Shown here piece by piece: positions 1 to 11,158 of a stretch of 34,006 bases of DNA (position 1 is its first letter; the number at the start of each line of letters is the position of its first letter). A model generated the notes under the pieces. That model ran no database searches and was not told where the DNA came from. It saw only the letters and a program-made list of their open reading frames with translations. Source of the stretch: Saccharopolyspora aridisoli (GTDB taxonomy: Bacteria > Actinomycetota > Actinomycetes > Mycobacteriales > Pseudonocardiaceae); the NCBI RefSeq assembly GCF_004348445.1, contig NZ_SMKV01000049.1, forward strand, positions 1 through 34,006, written 5' to 3'. The position numbers were made by a program, and so were the translations under genes.

Positions 1-1
1 G

Positions 2-898
2 ATTTGTGAAGGCAGGGTCGTCGTTGTGACCGGGGGCGCGCGCGGGTTGGGCCGGGCGCATGCGGTGGAGTTCGCTCGGCAGGGGGCCAAGGTCGTCGTG
101 AACGACATCGGGGTGCAGTTGGACGGCAGCGGGGGTGACGGGTCCGCGGCAGCGGAGGTCGCTGACGAGATCCGGGCGCTCGGCGGCGAGGCCGAGGTGC
201 ACGGGGCCGACGTCGCGGACTGGGGGCAGGCGCGGGAGCTCGTGACGTTCGCCGTCGAGCGGTTCGGGCGGCTGGACGTGCTGGTCAACAACGCCGGGTT
301 CGTTCGCGACCGGATGTTCGTCAACATCGCCGAGGACGAGTGGGACCAGGTCATCCGCGTCCACCTCAAGGGTCACGCCGCCACCATGCGGCACGCCGCG
401 CAGCACTGGCGCGACCGCACCAAGGCGGGCGAAACCGTGCAGGCGCGGATCATCAACACCACTTCCGGTGCGGGACTGCTCGGCAGCATCGGCCAGACCA
501 ACTACGCCGCGGCCAAGGCCGGGATCATCGCGCTCACCCTCAACACCGCCGCTGAACTCGCCCGCTACGGCGTCACCGTCAACGCCATCGCACCGTCGGC
601 GCGCACCCGCATGACCGAAACCGCCTTCGCCGACATGATGGCCCGACCGGACCAGGGATTCGACGACATGGCCCCGGAGAACGTCTCGCCGCTGGTGGCC
701 TGGCTCGGCAGCGTCGACTCCACCGAGGTCACCGGCCGGGTCTTCGAGGTCGCCGGCGGCGACATCACCGTCGCAACCGGGTGGACGCGGGGGCCCTCGC
801 GCGACGCCGGCCGACGTTGGGAAGCCGACGAACTCGGACCCGTGGTGGCGGAACTGCTCGCCGATGCCCCCGTTGCGGACCCCGTCTACGGCACCTGA
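2..898 (+). CDS. SDR-family dehydrogenase, 5' end outside the window
   Basis: Short-chain dehydrogenase/reductase, probably an NAD(H)-dependent 3-hydroxyacyl-CoA or hydroxysteroid dehydrogenase. The frame is open to the window edge and reads ICEGRVVVVTGGARGLG, so the GTG at 26 is an internal valine and the true start lies upstream. Visible are the TGxxxGLG Rossmann loop, a VNDIG segment after beta-2, the NNAG motif, and the catalytic Ser (TTSGAG) and YxxxK (NYAAAK). The long C-terminal tail ending DPVYGT resembles the sterol side-chain SDRs of the Hsd4A/ChsB1 (Rv3502c) type. That is a family impression; the substrate is not proven. It lies 55 bp upstream of the MBL hydrolase gene and is probably cotranscribed with it. 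Confidence 0.85.
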   Translation: MCEGRVVVVTGGARGLGRAHAVEFARQGAKVVVNDIGVQLDGSGGDGSAAAEVADEIRALGGEAEVHGADVADWGQARELVTFAVERFGRLDVLVNNAGFVRDRMFVNIAEDEWDQVIRVHLKGHAATMRHAAQHWRDRTKAGETVQARIINTTSGAGLLGSIGQTNYAAAKAGIIALTLNTAAELARYGVTVNAIAPSARTRMTETAFADMMARPDQGFDDMAPENVSPLVAWLGSVDSTEVTGRVFEVAGGDITVATGWTRGPSRDAGRRWEADELGPVVAELLADAPVADPVYGT

Positions 899-953
899 GG
901 AAGCGGACTGGTAGATCTCTTTCAGGAAGTTCGTCAAACCTCGGAGGACAGCG

Positions 954-1982
954 GTGAGCGATCGGCACGCGTGGATCGAGCCTGGCGTGGAGCAGGTGGG
1001 GCCTGGCGTGCATCGAATTCCGCTGCCGCTGCCCAACGACGGACTGCGGGCGGTCAACGTCTACGCCATCGAGGACTCCGACGGGCTGGTGCTCGTCGAC
1101 TCCGGCTGGGCGCTGGAAGAAGCACGGAACCAGCTGGAGAAGGGACTCGGCGAGATCGGCTACGACTTCGCCGACGTGCAGAGGTTCCTGGTGACCCACG
1201 TGCACCGCGACCACTACACGCTCGCGGTGCAGCTGCGCCGCACCTTCGGCTCCAAGATCAGCCTCGGCGCCGGTGAGCAGCCCACGATGGAGGCGATCCT
1301 CGAAGGTGGCACCGAACTCGCCGAGATGCGTAGGTTGCAGCGCTGGGGAGCCCAGGAACTGCTCGGCAAGCTCGCCGAGGCCTACGGCGGCGCACCGCCG
1401 GAGCGCAAGGGGGAGAACCCCTACGAGCAGCCGGACGAGTGGTTGCACGGCGAGGTCGAGATCTCGCTGGGGTCGCGCACCCTGCTCGCCGTGCCGACGC
1501 CCGGGCACACCCGGGGACACGTGGTGTTCCTCGACGCCGACTCCTCGACGCTGTTCTCCGGCGACCACATCCTGCCGCACATCACGCCCTCGATCGGTGT
1601 CGAATCGGCCCGCCCGGACCTGCCGCTCGGCGACTTCCTCGACTCGTTGCGACTCATGCTGACCTACCCGGACCTGCGGTTGCTGCCCGCGCACGGGCCC
1701 GTCGGCGCCAGTTCCCACCAGCGCATCGACGAGCTGCTGCGCCACCACGACGAGCGACTGCAGCAGACGGCCGAAGTCGTGCGCGACGGTGCGGGGACCG
1801 CTTACGAAGCGGCCCTCGAACTCGGCTGGACGCGGCGGAACAAGGACTTCTCCGACCTCGACCTGTTCAACCAGGTGCTGGCGGTCGGCGAGACGAGCGC
1901 GCACCTCGACCTGCTGGTCACGCGCGGCGAACTCACCGCCGCCCAGAACGGTGATGTCGTGGAGTACTCACGCCAGCAGTAG
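954..1982 (+). CDS. Metallo-beta-lactamase-fold hydrolase
   Basis: Soluble 342-residue zinc hydrolase of the glyoxalase II/MBL superfamily. The metal set is complete: HVHRDH at residues 82-87, His185 in TPGHTRGH, Asp204 in FSGDH and His247 in LLPAHGP. GTG 954 is chosen because a GGAGG lies at 943-947 with normal spacing. MBL proteins of this long type with a C-terminal helical extension are common in acyl-CoA and steroid clusters and may act as thioesterases or lactonases; the substrate cannot be read from sequence. Its last 15 bp overlap the 3' end of kstR on the other strand. It probably forms an operon with the upstream SDR gene. Confidence 0.88.
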   Translation: MSDRHAWIEPGVEQVGPGVHRIPLPLPNDGLRAVNVYAIEDSDGLVLVDSGWALEEARNQLEKGLGEIGYDFADVQRFLVTHVHRDHYTLAVQLRRTFGSKISLGAGEQPTMEAILEGGTELAEMRRLQRWGAQELLGKLAEAYGGAPPERKGENPYEQPDEWLHGEVEISLGSRTLLAVPTPGHTRGHVVFLDADSSTLFSGDHILPHITPSIGVESARPDLPLGDFLDSLRLMLTYPDLRLLPAHGPVGASSHQRIDELLRHHDERLQQTAEVVRDGAGTAYEAALELGWTRRNKDFSDLDLFNQVLAVGETSAHLDLLVTRGELTAAQNGDVVEYSRQQ

Positions 1983-2576
1983 CCGCACGGTCAGTTCGAG
2001 CCGGTTGGACACGTCGGTGGCCGAGGCGCGGCGGGTCACCCACGCGACCAGGTTGGACAGCCACACGTCGCCAATGACCCGCGCGATCGCCCGCTGCTCG
2101 TCGGTGGGTTCGTCGGGCGTCATGGCCTGTGTGAACAGCTGCTCCATCAGCAGCGCCACGGTGTCGACCTCGTTGGCCACCGAGGTGTCGGCGAACATGA
2201 ACGCCCTGGTCATCGCCTCGGTCAGCTCCGGGTTGCGCTGGAGCTGGCGGGTGGTGCGGTTGAGCACGTGCAGCACCCGGTCGTAGGGCGTGTCGCCGGG
2301 GATCTTCGAGCGGTCCATCTTCTCCTGCTCGCGCGCGAACTCCCTCGCCAAGCCGACCACCAACAGGTGGATCTTGGAGGGGAAGTAGCGGTACAGGGTG
2401 CCCAGCGCGACGTCGGCCTTCTCGGCGACCGCGCGCATCTGCACCGCGTCGTAGCCGCCCTTGCTGGCCAGCGCGATGGTGGCGTCGATGATGCGCTTGC
2501 GCCGCTCGGCCTGCGCCGTGGTGCCGGTGGTGCTGCCGCCCCGGAGCGCTTCCAGCACGTTCTGCGAGCTTTCCAT
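1968..2576 (-). CDS. kstR: TetR-family repressor KstR
   Basis: Transcriptional repressor of sterol catabolism. In mycobacteria and rhodococci it is released by 3-oxo-cholestenoic acid or its CoA thioester. The 202-residue protein has an N-terminal TetR helix-turn-helix (about residues 26-70, with MRAVAEKADVALGTLYRYF as recognition region) and an all-helical ligand domain. The C-terminal stretch around VWLSNLVAWVTRRASATDV is very like mycobacterial KstR, which makes the assignment strong. The start ATG at 2576 has an AAGGAG about 11 bp upstream. AAC-N2-GTT boxes in the divergent gap (2661-2674 and 2694-2707) suggest autoregulation. It is convergent with the MBL gene and divergent from the glycosyltransferase gene. 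Confidence 0.93.
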   Translation of the reverse strand: MESSQNVLEALRGGSTTGTTAQAERRKRIIDATIALASKGGYDAVQMRAVAEKADVALGTLYRYFPSKIHLLVVGLAREFAREQEKMDRSKIPGDTPYDRVLHVLNRTTRQLQRNPELTEAMTRAFMFADTSVANEVDTVALLMEQLFTQAMTPDEPTDEQRAIARVIGDVWLSNLVAWVTRRASATDVSNRLELTVRLLLA

Positions 2577-2660
2577 GGGCGGGGGCTCTCCTTGAACAGT
2601 CGACGGACATCAGGTGACGGCGAAGCGTGTTCGTCGCCACGCGACTCATCGTGCGGGGCT

Positions 2661-2674
2661 ACCAACGGGTTAAG
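2661..2674. promoter_or_regulatory. Weak KstR-like half-consensus box
   Basis: AAC-GG-GTT core without the flanking T and A of the KstR consensus. It sits 33 bp (three helical turns) from the better box at 2694-2707 in the kstR/glycosyltransferase gap. Directly beside it, 2673-2689 is an inverted repeat with 6-bp arms (AGGTAA/TTACCT, 5-bp spacer), which could be a second operator. Confidence 0.35.
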
Positions 2675-2693
2675 GTAAGCGGGTTACCTCGAC

Positions 2694-2707
2694 CGAAACA
2701 TGTTCCA
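2694..2707. promoter_or_regulatory. KstR operator between kstR and glycosyltransferase
   Basis: CGAAACATGTTCCA fits the KstR consensus TnnAACnnGTTnnA at every fixed position except the first T. It lies in the divergent gap, 118 bp upstream of the kstR start and 42 bp upstream of the glycosyltransferase GTG. It could serve kstR autoregulation, control of the plus-strand cassette, or both. Confidence 0.7.
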
Positions 2708-2748
2708 GTCTACCCAGCCCGCGGCCCCCGGGCAGTGTGAGGTGAATC

Positions 2749-4005
2749 GTGCGGATCGCGTTGCTTTCCTATCGGAGCAAGCCGCATTGCGGCGGACAGG
2801 GTGTCTACGTCCGCTACCTCAGCCGCGGCCTCGCCGAGCTGGGACATCACGTCGAGGTGTTCTCCGGACAGCCCTACCCGGACCTGGACCCGGGCGTGGA
2901 CCTGACGCCCGTGGACAGCCTCGACCTGTACAACGACGACGACCCGTTCCGCACCCCCAGCTGGCGCGAGCTGCGCGACCACATCGACCTGCTCGAGGTC
3001 GCGACGATGTGGACTGCGGGCTTCCCCGAACCGATGACGTTCAGCATGCGCGCGGCGAGTCTGCTCAAGGCCCGCTCGCACGAGTTCGACGTGGTGCACG
3101 ACAACCAGTGCCTGGGTTCGGGGCTGCTCTCCCTGCAGCGCGCCGGAATCCCGCTGGTCGCAACGGTCCACCACCCGATCACCCACGACCGCCGGGTCGA
3201 CCTCGCCGCCGCCAAGGGCTGGCGCAAGATCACCGTGCACCGCTGGTACGGCTTCACCCGTATGCAGGCCCGCGTCGCCCGCCAGATCCCGCAGCTGCTG
3301 ACCGTGTCGCAGAGCTCCGCGGACGACATCCGCGACGACTTCGGCGTCAGCCCCGAGCAGCTGCGCGTCGTGCCGCTGGGCGTGGACGCCGAGGTGTTCA
3401 AACCACCGGCCAAGCCCCGCGTCCCCGGCCGCATCGTGGCCATGGCCAGCGCCGACACCCCGATGAAGGGCGTCGGCACGCTGCTGGAAGCCGTCGCGAA
3501 GCTGCGCACCGAACGCGAGGTCGAGCTGGTGCTGGTCAGCAAGCTGACACCCGGCGGGCCGACCGCGCAGCGCATCGAGGAGCTCGCCATCGGCGACGTG
3601 GTGCGCACCGTCAAGGGCATCAGCGACGAGGAGCTGGCCGAGCTGCTGGGCTCCGCCGAGGTCGCCACAGTGCCCTCGCTCTACGAGGGGTTCTCGTTGC
3701 CGACAGTGGAGGCGATGGCCTGCGGCACGCCGCTGGTCGCCAGCCGAGCCGGTGCGATCCCCGAGGTCGCTGGGCCCGACGGGGAGTGCGCCGACCTGGT
3801 TCCGCCGGGCGATGCCGAAGCGCTGGCCAAGGCGCTGGCCCGGCAGCTGGACTCGCCGGAGCACCGCGCCAGGCTCGGCGCCAACGGGCGCGAGCGAGTG
3901 CTGGCCCGCTACAGCTGGAAATCCGTGGCAGCGGCGACCGTCGACTGCTACGCCGAAGCGATCGCGCGCGGCCCGCGCGGTGGGAAGGGAGCAACGCGTT
4001 GCTGA
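2749..4005 (+). CDS. GT4-type glycosyltransferase
   Basis: Cytoplasmic retaining-type glycosyltransferase (GT-B fold, GT4 family) using a nucleotide sugar; acceptor unknown. The 418 residues show an N-terminal acceptor domain with GGQGVYVRYL near residues 16-25, a linker near residue 220, and a C-terminal donor domain with the EGFSLPTVEAMACGTP motif (the E-x7-E of GT4 enzymes) at about residues 311-326, followed by a Rossmann-type VASRAGAIPEV loop. The start GTG follows a TGAGGTGA ribosome-binding site. The gene overlaps the next methyltransferase by 7 bp, so the two are translationally coupled. It is not a recognised steroid-degradation enzyme, but a KstR-type box lies in its promoter region. 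Confidence 0.87.
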   Translation: MRIALLSYRSKPHCGGQGVYVRYLSRGLAELGHHVEVFSGQPYPDLDPGVDLTPVDSLDLYNDDDPFRTPSWRELRDHIDLLEVATMWTAGFPEPMTFSMRAASLLKARSHEFDVVHDNQCLGSGLLSLQRAGIPLVATVHHPITHDRRVDLAAAKGWRKITVHRWYGFTRMQARVARQIPQLLTVSQSSADDIRDDFGVSPEQLRVVPLGVDAEVFKPPAKPRVPGRIVAMASADTPMKGVGTLLEAVAKLRTEREVELVLVSKLTPGGPTAQRIEELAIGDVVRTVKGISDEELAELLGSAEVATVPSLYEGFSLPTVEAMACGTPLVASRAGAIPEVAGPDGECADLVPPGDAEALAKALARQLDSPEHRARLGANGRERVLARYSWKSVAAATVDCYAEAIARGPRGGKGATRC

Positions 4006-4721
4006 CGGTGGACTTCGACAGGCTCGGTGTGCGGCCGGGACAGCGGGTGCTGGACCTGGGTTGCGGCGGTGGCCGGCACGCCTTCGAGCTGTACCGGCGC
4101 GGCACCGACATCACCGCCTTCGACCAGGACGTCGAGGAGCTGGAGAACGTCGCCGCGATGTTCGCCGCGATGAAGGACGAGGGCGAGGTGCCCGAGGGCG
4201 CCAAAGCCCAGACGGTTTCCGGTGACGCGCTCGCCCTGCCGTTCGCCGACGGCGAGTTCGACGTCGTCATCGCCTCGGAGATCATGGAGCACATCCCCGA
4301 GGACGAGAAGGCGATGCGCGAGCTCGTCCGCGTGGTCAAGCCGGGCGGACGCGTCGTGGTCACCGTGCCGCGAGCCTGGCCGGAGCGCATCTGCTGGGCG
4401 CTGTCCGACGAGTACCACCAGGTCGAGGGCGGCCACGTGCGGATCTACTCCGCCGATGAGCTGATCGGCAAGCTCACCGACGCCGGGCTGCGCTACGCCT
4501 TCCGCGACTACGCGCACGCGCTGCACTCGCCGTACTGGTGGATCAAGTGCGCGGTGGGCACCGACAACAACGATCACCCGCTGGCCAAGGCGTACCACTC
4601 GTTCCTGGTGTGGGACATGATGGGGGCGCCGTGGATCTCGCGGACCGCCGAGAAGCTGCTCAACCCGGTCGCAGGCAAGAGCATTGCGATCTACCTGGGC
4701 AAACCTCGTGCCGGCGCCTGA
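3999..4721 (+). CDS. Class I SAM-dependent methyltransferase
   Basis: 240-residue Rossmann-fold methyltransferase of the UbiE/Methyltransf_11 type. Motif I VLDLGCGGG is at residues 17-25, followed by the acidic end of beta-2 (AFDQD), GDALALPF and a post-motif FDVVIASEIMEHI, then VVKPGGRVVVTVPR. TTG 3999 is chosen because GGGAAGGGA lies just upstream and the protein then begins right before the fold. The next in-frame start, GTG 4008, is possible. A longer open frame upstream is only the glycosyltransferase read in another frame. It overlaps both neighbours and is probably part of a glycosyltransferase-methyltransferase-toroid unit modifying one product. Substrate unknown. Confidence 0.85.
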   Translation: MLTVDFDRLGVRPGQRVLDLGCGGGRHAFELYRRGTDITAFDQDVEELENVAAMFAAMKDEGEVPEGAKAQTVSGDALALPFADGEFDVVIASEIMEHIPEDEKAMRELVRVVKPGGRVVVTVPRAWPERICWALSDEYHQVEGGHVRIYSADELIGKLTDAGLRYAFRDYAHALHSPYWWIKCAVGTDNNDHPLAKAYHSFLVWDMMGAPWISRTAEKLLNPVAGKSIAIYLGKPRAGA

Positions 4722-5772
4722 GCTGCCGGGCGTCGTCTCCGCGGAGGCGCTCGTCCAGACCGGCAAGGCCATCGGGTCCGTTCAGCTCCCCTCGGGTGAG
4801 ATCCCGTGGTTCCCGGGCGGTCACACCGACCCGTGGGACCACGTGGAGTGCGCGATGGCGCTGTCGGTGATCGGGCAGCTCGCGGAGGCGGAGCGCGCGT
4901 ACGAGTGGCTGCGCGCCACCCAGCGCTCCGACGGCTCCTGGCCGCTGCAGGTGCGCGACGGCGTGGTCGAGGATGCCGGCGCCGACACCAACTACTGCGC
5001 CTACCCGGCGGTGGGCGTGTGGCACCACGTGCTGATCACCGGTGACGACTCGTTCGCCGAGCGGATGTGGCCGATGGTGCGCGACGCCATCGACTTCGTG
5101 CTCACCGCGCAGCACCAGCGCGGTGAAATCGACTGGGGCATCGGCGAAGCCGGGCCGACCGGTGAGGCGCTGCTGTCGGGCAGCTCCAGCATTCACCAGA
5201 GCCTGCGGTGCGCGTTGGCGCTGGCCGACCGCGTCGGCGTGCCGCAGCCGAGCTGGGAGGTGGCCGTCGGCCGCCTCGGGCACGCGCTGCGCAGGCATCC
5301 GGAGGCGTTCACGCCGAAGACCCGGTACTCGATGGACTGGTACTACCCCGTCCTCGGCGGTGCGGTCCGGGGCGAGGCCGGGCTGCGGCGCATCGACGAG
5401 CGTTGGGGCGACTTCGTCGTGACGGGCCTGGGAATTCGCTGCGTCGACGACCACCCGTGGGTCACCGGCGCCGAGACCTGCGAACTCGTGCTGGCCCTGG
5501 ACGCGCTGGGCGAGACAGACCGCGCCGTGGGGCAGCTCGCCGCGATGCAGCACCTCCGCGATCCCGACGGCTCGTACTGGACGGGATTGGTCTTCGCAGA
5601 CGGCAAGCGCTGGCCGGAGGAGCGATCCTCCTGGACCGCCGCGGCGGTCGTGCTCGCCGCGGACGCCCTGTCGCGCACCACCCCCGGCAACGGCATCTTC
5701 CGCGGCGAAGGGCTGCCTCTGGGCCTGCCCGTGGAGAACGCCGACTGCTGCGAGTACGAACGCATCTCCTGA
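4708..5772 (+). CDS. Alpha/alpha-toroid protein (prenyltransferase/squalene-cyclase-like fold)
   Basis: 354-residue soluble protein made of repeated helical hairpins with QW-like turns (QRSDGSWPLQ, DPDGSYWTG) and aromatic/His-rich segments (WFPGGHTDPWDHVE, RYSMDWYYPVLGG). This pattern is usual in six-hairpin toroid folds shared by terpene cyclases, protein prenyltransferase beta subunits and some glycoside hydrolases. The classical cyclase DxDD acid motif is not visible, so catalysis as a cyclase is doubtful; a glycan-binding or glycosidase role is also possible. GTG 4708 overlaps the methyltransferase stop by 14 bp; TTG 4684 is an in-frame alternative. Databases usually label such proteins prenyltransferase without experimental support. 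Confidence 0.75.
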   Translation: MPAPELPGVVSAEALVQTGKAIGSVQLPSGEIPWFPGGHTDPWDHVECAMALSVIGQLAEAERAYEWLRATQRSDGSWPLQVRDGVVEDAGADTNYCAYPAVGVWHHVLITGDDSFAERMWPMVRDAIDFVLTAQHQRGEIDWGIGEAGPTGEALLSGSSSIHQSLRCALALADRVGVPQPSWEVAVGRLGHALRRHPEAFTPKTRYSMDWYYPVLGGAVRGEAGLRRIDERWGDFVVTGLGIRCVDDHPWVTGAETCELVLALDALGETDRAVGQLAAMQHLRDPDGSYWTGLVFADGKRWPEERSSWTAAAVVLAADALSRTTPGNGIFRGEGLPLGLPVENADCCEYERIS

Positions 5773-5817
5773 CCGGCGGGCAGCCTGACCAGCACGGTGG
5801 ATGTTCCCGATTCCGCC

Positions 5818-5844
5818 CGGAGTTCGAGCCGGGATCGAACTCCG
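5818..5844. terminator. Bidirectional hairpin terminator
   Basis: A 10-bp perfect stem (CGGAGTTCGA with TCGAACTCCG) and a 7-nt loop sit in the 79-bp gap between the convergent toroid and methyltransferase genes. There is no U tract, as is common in GC-rich actinobacteria. Confidence 0.65.
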
Positions 5845-5851
5845 CGAGGGG

Positions 5852-8748
<2,897 letters not shown>

Positions 8749-8880
8749 TCGTTGCGCGGTCGGCTCGCTCGTCGGGTGCCGCGTCGCCGCGTGCTCGTGG
8801 CACAGGTGCGGGGGAATGCGGTCTCGCCGCTCGCCCGCGGTTCCAGAGGCTTGCGCCGGAGCTTGCTGAGACGGTAGAAG

Positions 8881-8894
8881 TAGAACAAGTTCCA
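8881..8894. promoter_or_regulatory. KstR operator upstream of chsE1 operon
   Basis: TAGAACAAGTTCCA matches TnnAACnnGTTnnA at every fixed position, 31 bp before the chsE1 ATG. The rest of the 177-bp gap from 8749 shows only a weak GTGCC/GGCAC stem near 8777-8802 and no gene. Confidence 0.82.
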
Positions 8895-8925
8895 CAACAA
8901 GTCCAGGGTTGGCCTAGGGGGCGGG

Positions 8926-9981
8926 ATGGAGTTCACGCTCGGGGAGACGCAGCAGGCAGTGCGGGATCTGGCGGCCGATGTTCTGGCGCGGGAAACCGAG
9001 CGGGCCGCCGCCTCAACTGGAATCGGTTTCGACGAGTCGGTGTGGAAGGCGCTCGGCGAGTCGGGCCTGCTGTCGCTGCCCGTTCCCGAGCGCCTCGGCG
9101 GTGCCGGGCTCGGCCCGTTGGAGGTCGGTCTGGTGCTCGCCGAGGTCGGCAAGGCCGGTGTCGGCGTTCCGGCCCTGGCGACCCTCGCCCTCGGCGTCTT
9201 GCCCATCGCCAGGCACGCGGAGCAGATCCAGCAGGACCGGCTGCTCGCCGAACCGGGACGGGTGTTCAGCGCCGCGCTCAACGAGGTCTCCGACCCGCTG
9301 CCCGCGAAACCCCGCGCTGTGGCGGAGGGGACGCGCGTCACCGGGCGCAAGACCGGTGTCCTGCACGCCGACACCGCGCACCGGCTGCTCGTGTCGGCGA
9401 GCACCGAGCACGGGCCCGCGATCGTGCTGGTCGATCCGCACGCCGATGGCGTCACGCTGCACTCGGTGAAGTCCTCGGTCGGCACCGAATGGGTCGTCGA
9501 CCTCGACGGCGTCAACGGTGAAATCCTCGGCGCACCAAGCGAAACGATCCTCCACGACGTGCACGCCTGCGCGTTGGTCGGCATGTGCGCGCTCGGCGAC
9601 GGCGCTGTGGCGGGAGCGCTGGAGCTCACTGCCGAGCACCTGCGCACCCGCCACCAGTTCGGCAAGCCGCTCGCGGCGTTCCAGGCCGTCGCGCAGCAGA
9701 TCGCCGACGTCTACGTGGTCAACCGAACCCTGCACCTCGCGGCGCTGTCGGCGTCCTGGCGGCTGGGCACCGGGCGCGACGCGGGTGAGGACCTCGACGT
9801 CGCCGCGTTCTGGCTCACCGACCAGGCGCCGGCGGCCATGCACACCTGCCACCACCTGCACGGCGGGCTCGGCGTGGACATCACCTACCCGATGCACCGC
9901 TACTACTCGCAGGTCAAGGACCTGGCGCGGCTCGCAGGCGGCGCAGCCCACCGCGTCGACGTCCTCGCCCGACACGCCTGA
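8926..9981 (+). CDS. chsE1: Acyl-CoA dehydrogenase subunit ChsE1 (FadE28)
   Basis: One half of the ChsE1-ChsE2 heterotetrameric dehydrogenase. It desaturates the three-carbon side chain of 3-oxo-4-pregnene-20-carboxyl-CoA and related intermediates. The 351 residues keep the acyl-CoA dehydrogenase C-terminal fold (TRHQFGKPLAAFQAVAQQ, then HHLHGGLGVDITYPMHRYY) while the middle beta domain is reduced, typical of the subunit contributing FAD contacts without its own full active site. The sequence is very close to mycobacterial FadE28. It starts a tight run, chsE1-chsE2-chsH2-chsH1-ltp2, matching the igr operon order. A KstR box lies just upstream. The gap to chsE2 is 9 bp. Confidence 0.92.
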   Translation: MEFTLGETQQAVRDLAADVLARETERAAASTGIGFDESVWKALGESGLLSLPVPERLGGAGLGPLEVGLVLAEVGKAGVGVPALATLALGVLPIARHAEQIQQDRLLAEPGRVFSAALNEVSDPLPAKPRAVAEGTRVTGRKTGVLHADTAHRLLVSASTEHGPAIVLVDPHADGVTLHSVKSSVGTEWVVDLDGVNGEILGAPSETILHDVHACALVGMCALGDGAVAGALELTAEHLRTRHQFGKPLAAFQAVAQQIADVYVVNRTLHLAALSASWRLGTGRDAGEDLDVAAFWLTDQAPAAMHTCHHLHGGLGVDITYPMHRYYSQVKDLARLAGGAAHRVDVLARHA

Positions 9982-9990
9982 GGAGGAGCC

Positions 9991-11145
9991 GTGCTCATCG
10001 AACTCACCGAGGACCAGCGGGAGCTGCAGGCCGAGCTGCGCGAGTACTTCAGCAACCTCGTCACCGACGAGGAGCGCGCAGCCCTCTCCGTGGACCGGCA
10101 CGACGAGGCCCACCGCGCGGTGGTGCGCCGGATGGGTCGCGACGGCTGGCTGGGTGTGGGCTGGCCGGAGGAGTACGGCGGCCGCGGCTTCGGGGACGTC
10201 GAGCAGTACATCTTCGCCAACGAGGCGTCCCGCGCCGACGTGCAGCTGCCGTCGGTGACGCTGCAGACGGTCGGGCCCACGTTGCAGACCTACGGCACCG
10301 AGGAGCAGAAGTCCTCCTTCCTGCCCAAGATCCTCGCCGGGGACGTTCACTTCGCGATCGGGTACACCGAGCCCGAAGCGGGCACCGACCTCGCCTCGCT
10401 GCGCACCACGGCCGTGCGCGATGGCGACTCGTACGTGGTCAACGGTCAGAAGACATTCACCACGGGCGGGCACGACGCCGACTACATCTGGCTGGCATGC
10501 CGCACGGATCTCGAAGCGCCCAAGCACAAGGGCATTTCGATCCTCATCGTCGACACCAACGACCCCGGCTACTCGTGGACGCCGATCATCACCGCCGACG
10601 GCTCGCACCACGTCAACGCCACCTACTTCAACGACGTCCGGGTCCCGGCATCGATGCTGGTGGGAGAGCAGGACCGCGGCTGGGAGCTGATCACCACGCA
10701 GCTCAACCACGAGCGCGTCATGCTCGGCCCGTCCGGGCGCATCGGGGGGTTGCGCGAGCGGGTGCACGCGTGGGCGAGCGAGCGAGGGCTGCTCGAACGA
10801 CCCGACGTGCGCGGGGTTCTCGCGCGGGTGAGGGCGTTCGAGCGGGTCAACGAACTGCTCAACTGGCAGGTCGCGGCCTCAGCGTCGCTCGGCCCGGTGG
10901 AGGTCGCCGACGCCTCGGCGACCAAGGTGTTCTCCTCCGAGACCGTGCAGAGGCTGGGCCGGGAGCTGGAGGAGGTCGTCGGACGGCACGGAGATCCGTC
11001 CGACGAGGACACCGCAGAGCTGTTGCACTGGTTGGACGTTCAGGCCAAGCGCAACATCGTGCTGACCTTCGGAGGCGGTGTCAGCGAGGTGCAGCGAGAA
11101 CTGATCGCCACCGCCGGGCTGGGGCTTCCGCGGGTACCGCGCTGA
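9991..11145 (+). CDS. chsE2: Acyl-CoA dehydrogenase subunit ChsE2 (FadE29)
   Basis: Catalytic partner of ChsE1. The 384-residue acyl-CoA dehydrogenase has the full N-terminal alpha domain (WPEEYGGRGFG), the beta domain (GYTEPEAGTDLASL, NGQKTFTTGG) and a C-terminal helical domain. Glu241 in NHERVML is the candidate catalytic base by position. The sequence resembles mycobacterial FadE29. GTG 9991 is chosen because GAGGAG directly follows the chsE1 stop. Introduction of the C17 side-chain double bond gives the substrate for the ChsH1-ChsH2 hydratase encoded next. The gap to chsH2 is 13 bp, so cotranscription is near certain. Confidence 0.93.
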   Translation: MLIELTEDQRELQAELREYFSNLVTDEERAALSVDRHDEAHRAVVRRMGRDGWLGVGWPEEYGGRGFGDVEQYIFANEASRADVQLPSVTLQTVGPTLQTYGTEEQKSSFLPKILAGDVHFAIGYTEPEAGTDLASLRTTAVRDGDSYVVNGQKTFTTGGHDADYIWLACRTDLEAPKHKGISILIVDTNDPGYSWTPIITADGSHHVNATYFNDVRVPASMLVGEQDRGWELITTQLNHERVMLGPSGRIGGLRERVHAWASERGLLERPDVRGVLARVRAFERVNELLNWQVAASASLGPVEVADASATKVFSSETVQRLGRELEEVVGRHGDPSDEDTAELLHWLDVQAKRNIVLTFGGGVSEVQRELIATAGLGLPRVPR

Positions 11146-11158
11146 GGAGGGGAATGTC

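Noticed and set aside
765..1904. Minus-strand open frame opposite the MBL hydrolase
   Set aside because: High-GC shadow of the real gene, with Arg/Val/Gly/His-rich composition and no recognisable motif.
2700..3998. Long open frame extending the methyltransferase upstream through the glycosyltransferase
   Set aside because: It is the glycosyltransferase read in another frame: Arg/Pro-rich, no domains. Its apparent ATG lies inside a KstR box. The methyltransferase fold begins near 3999.
9013..10767. 584-codon minus-strand open frame over chsE1/chsE2
   Set aside because: It lies opposite two well-identified genes; its length reflects GC-rich codon bias only.
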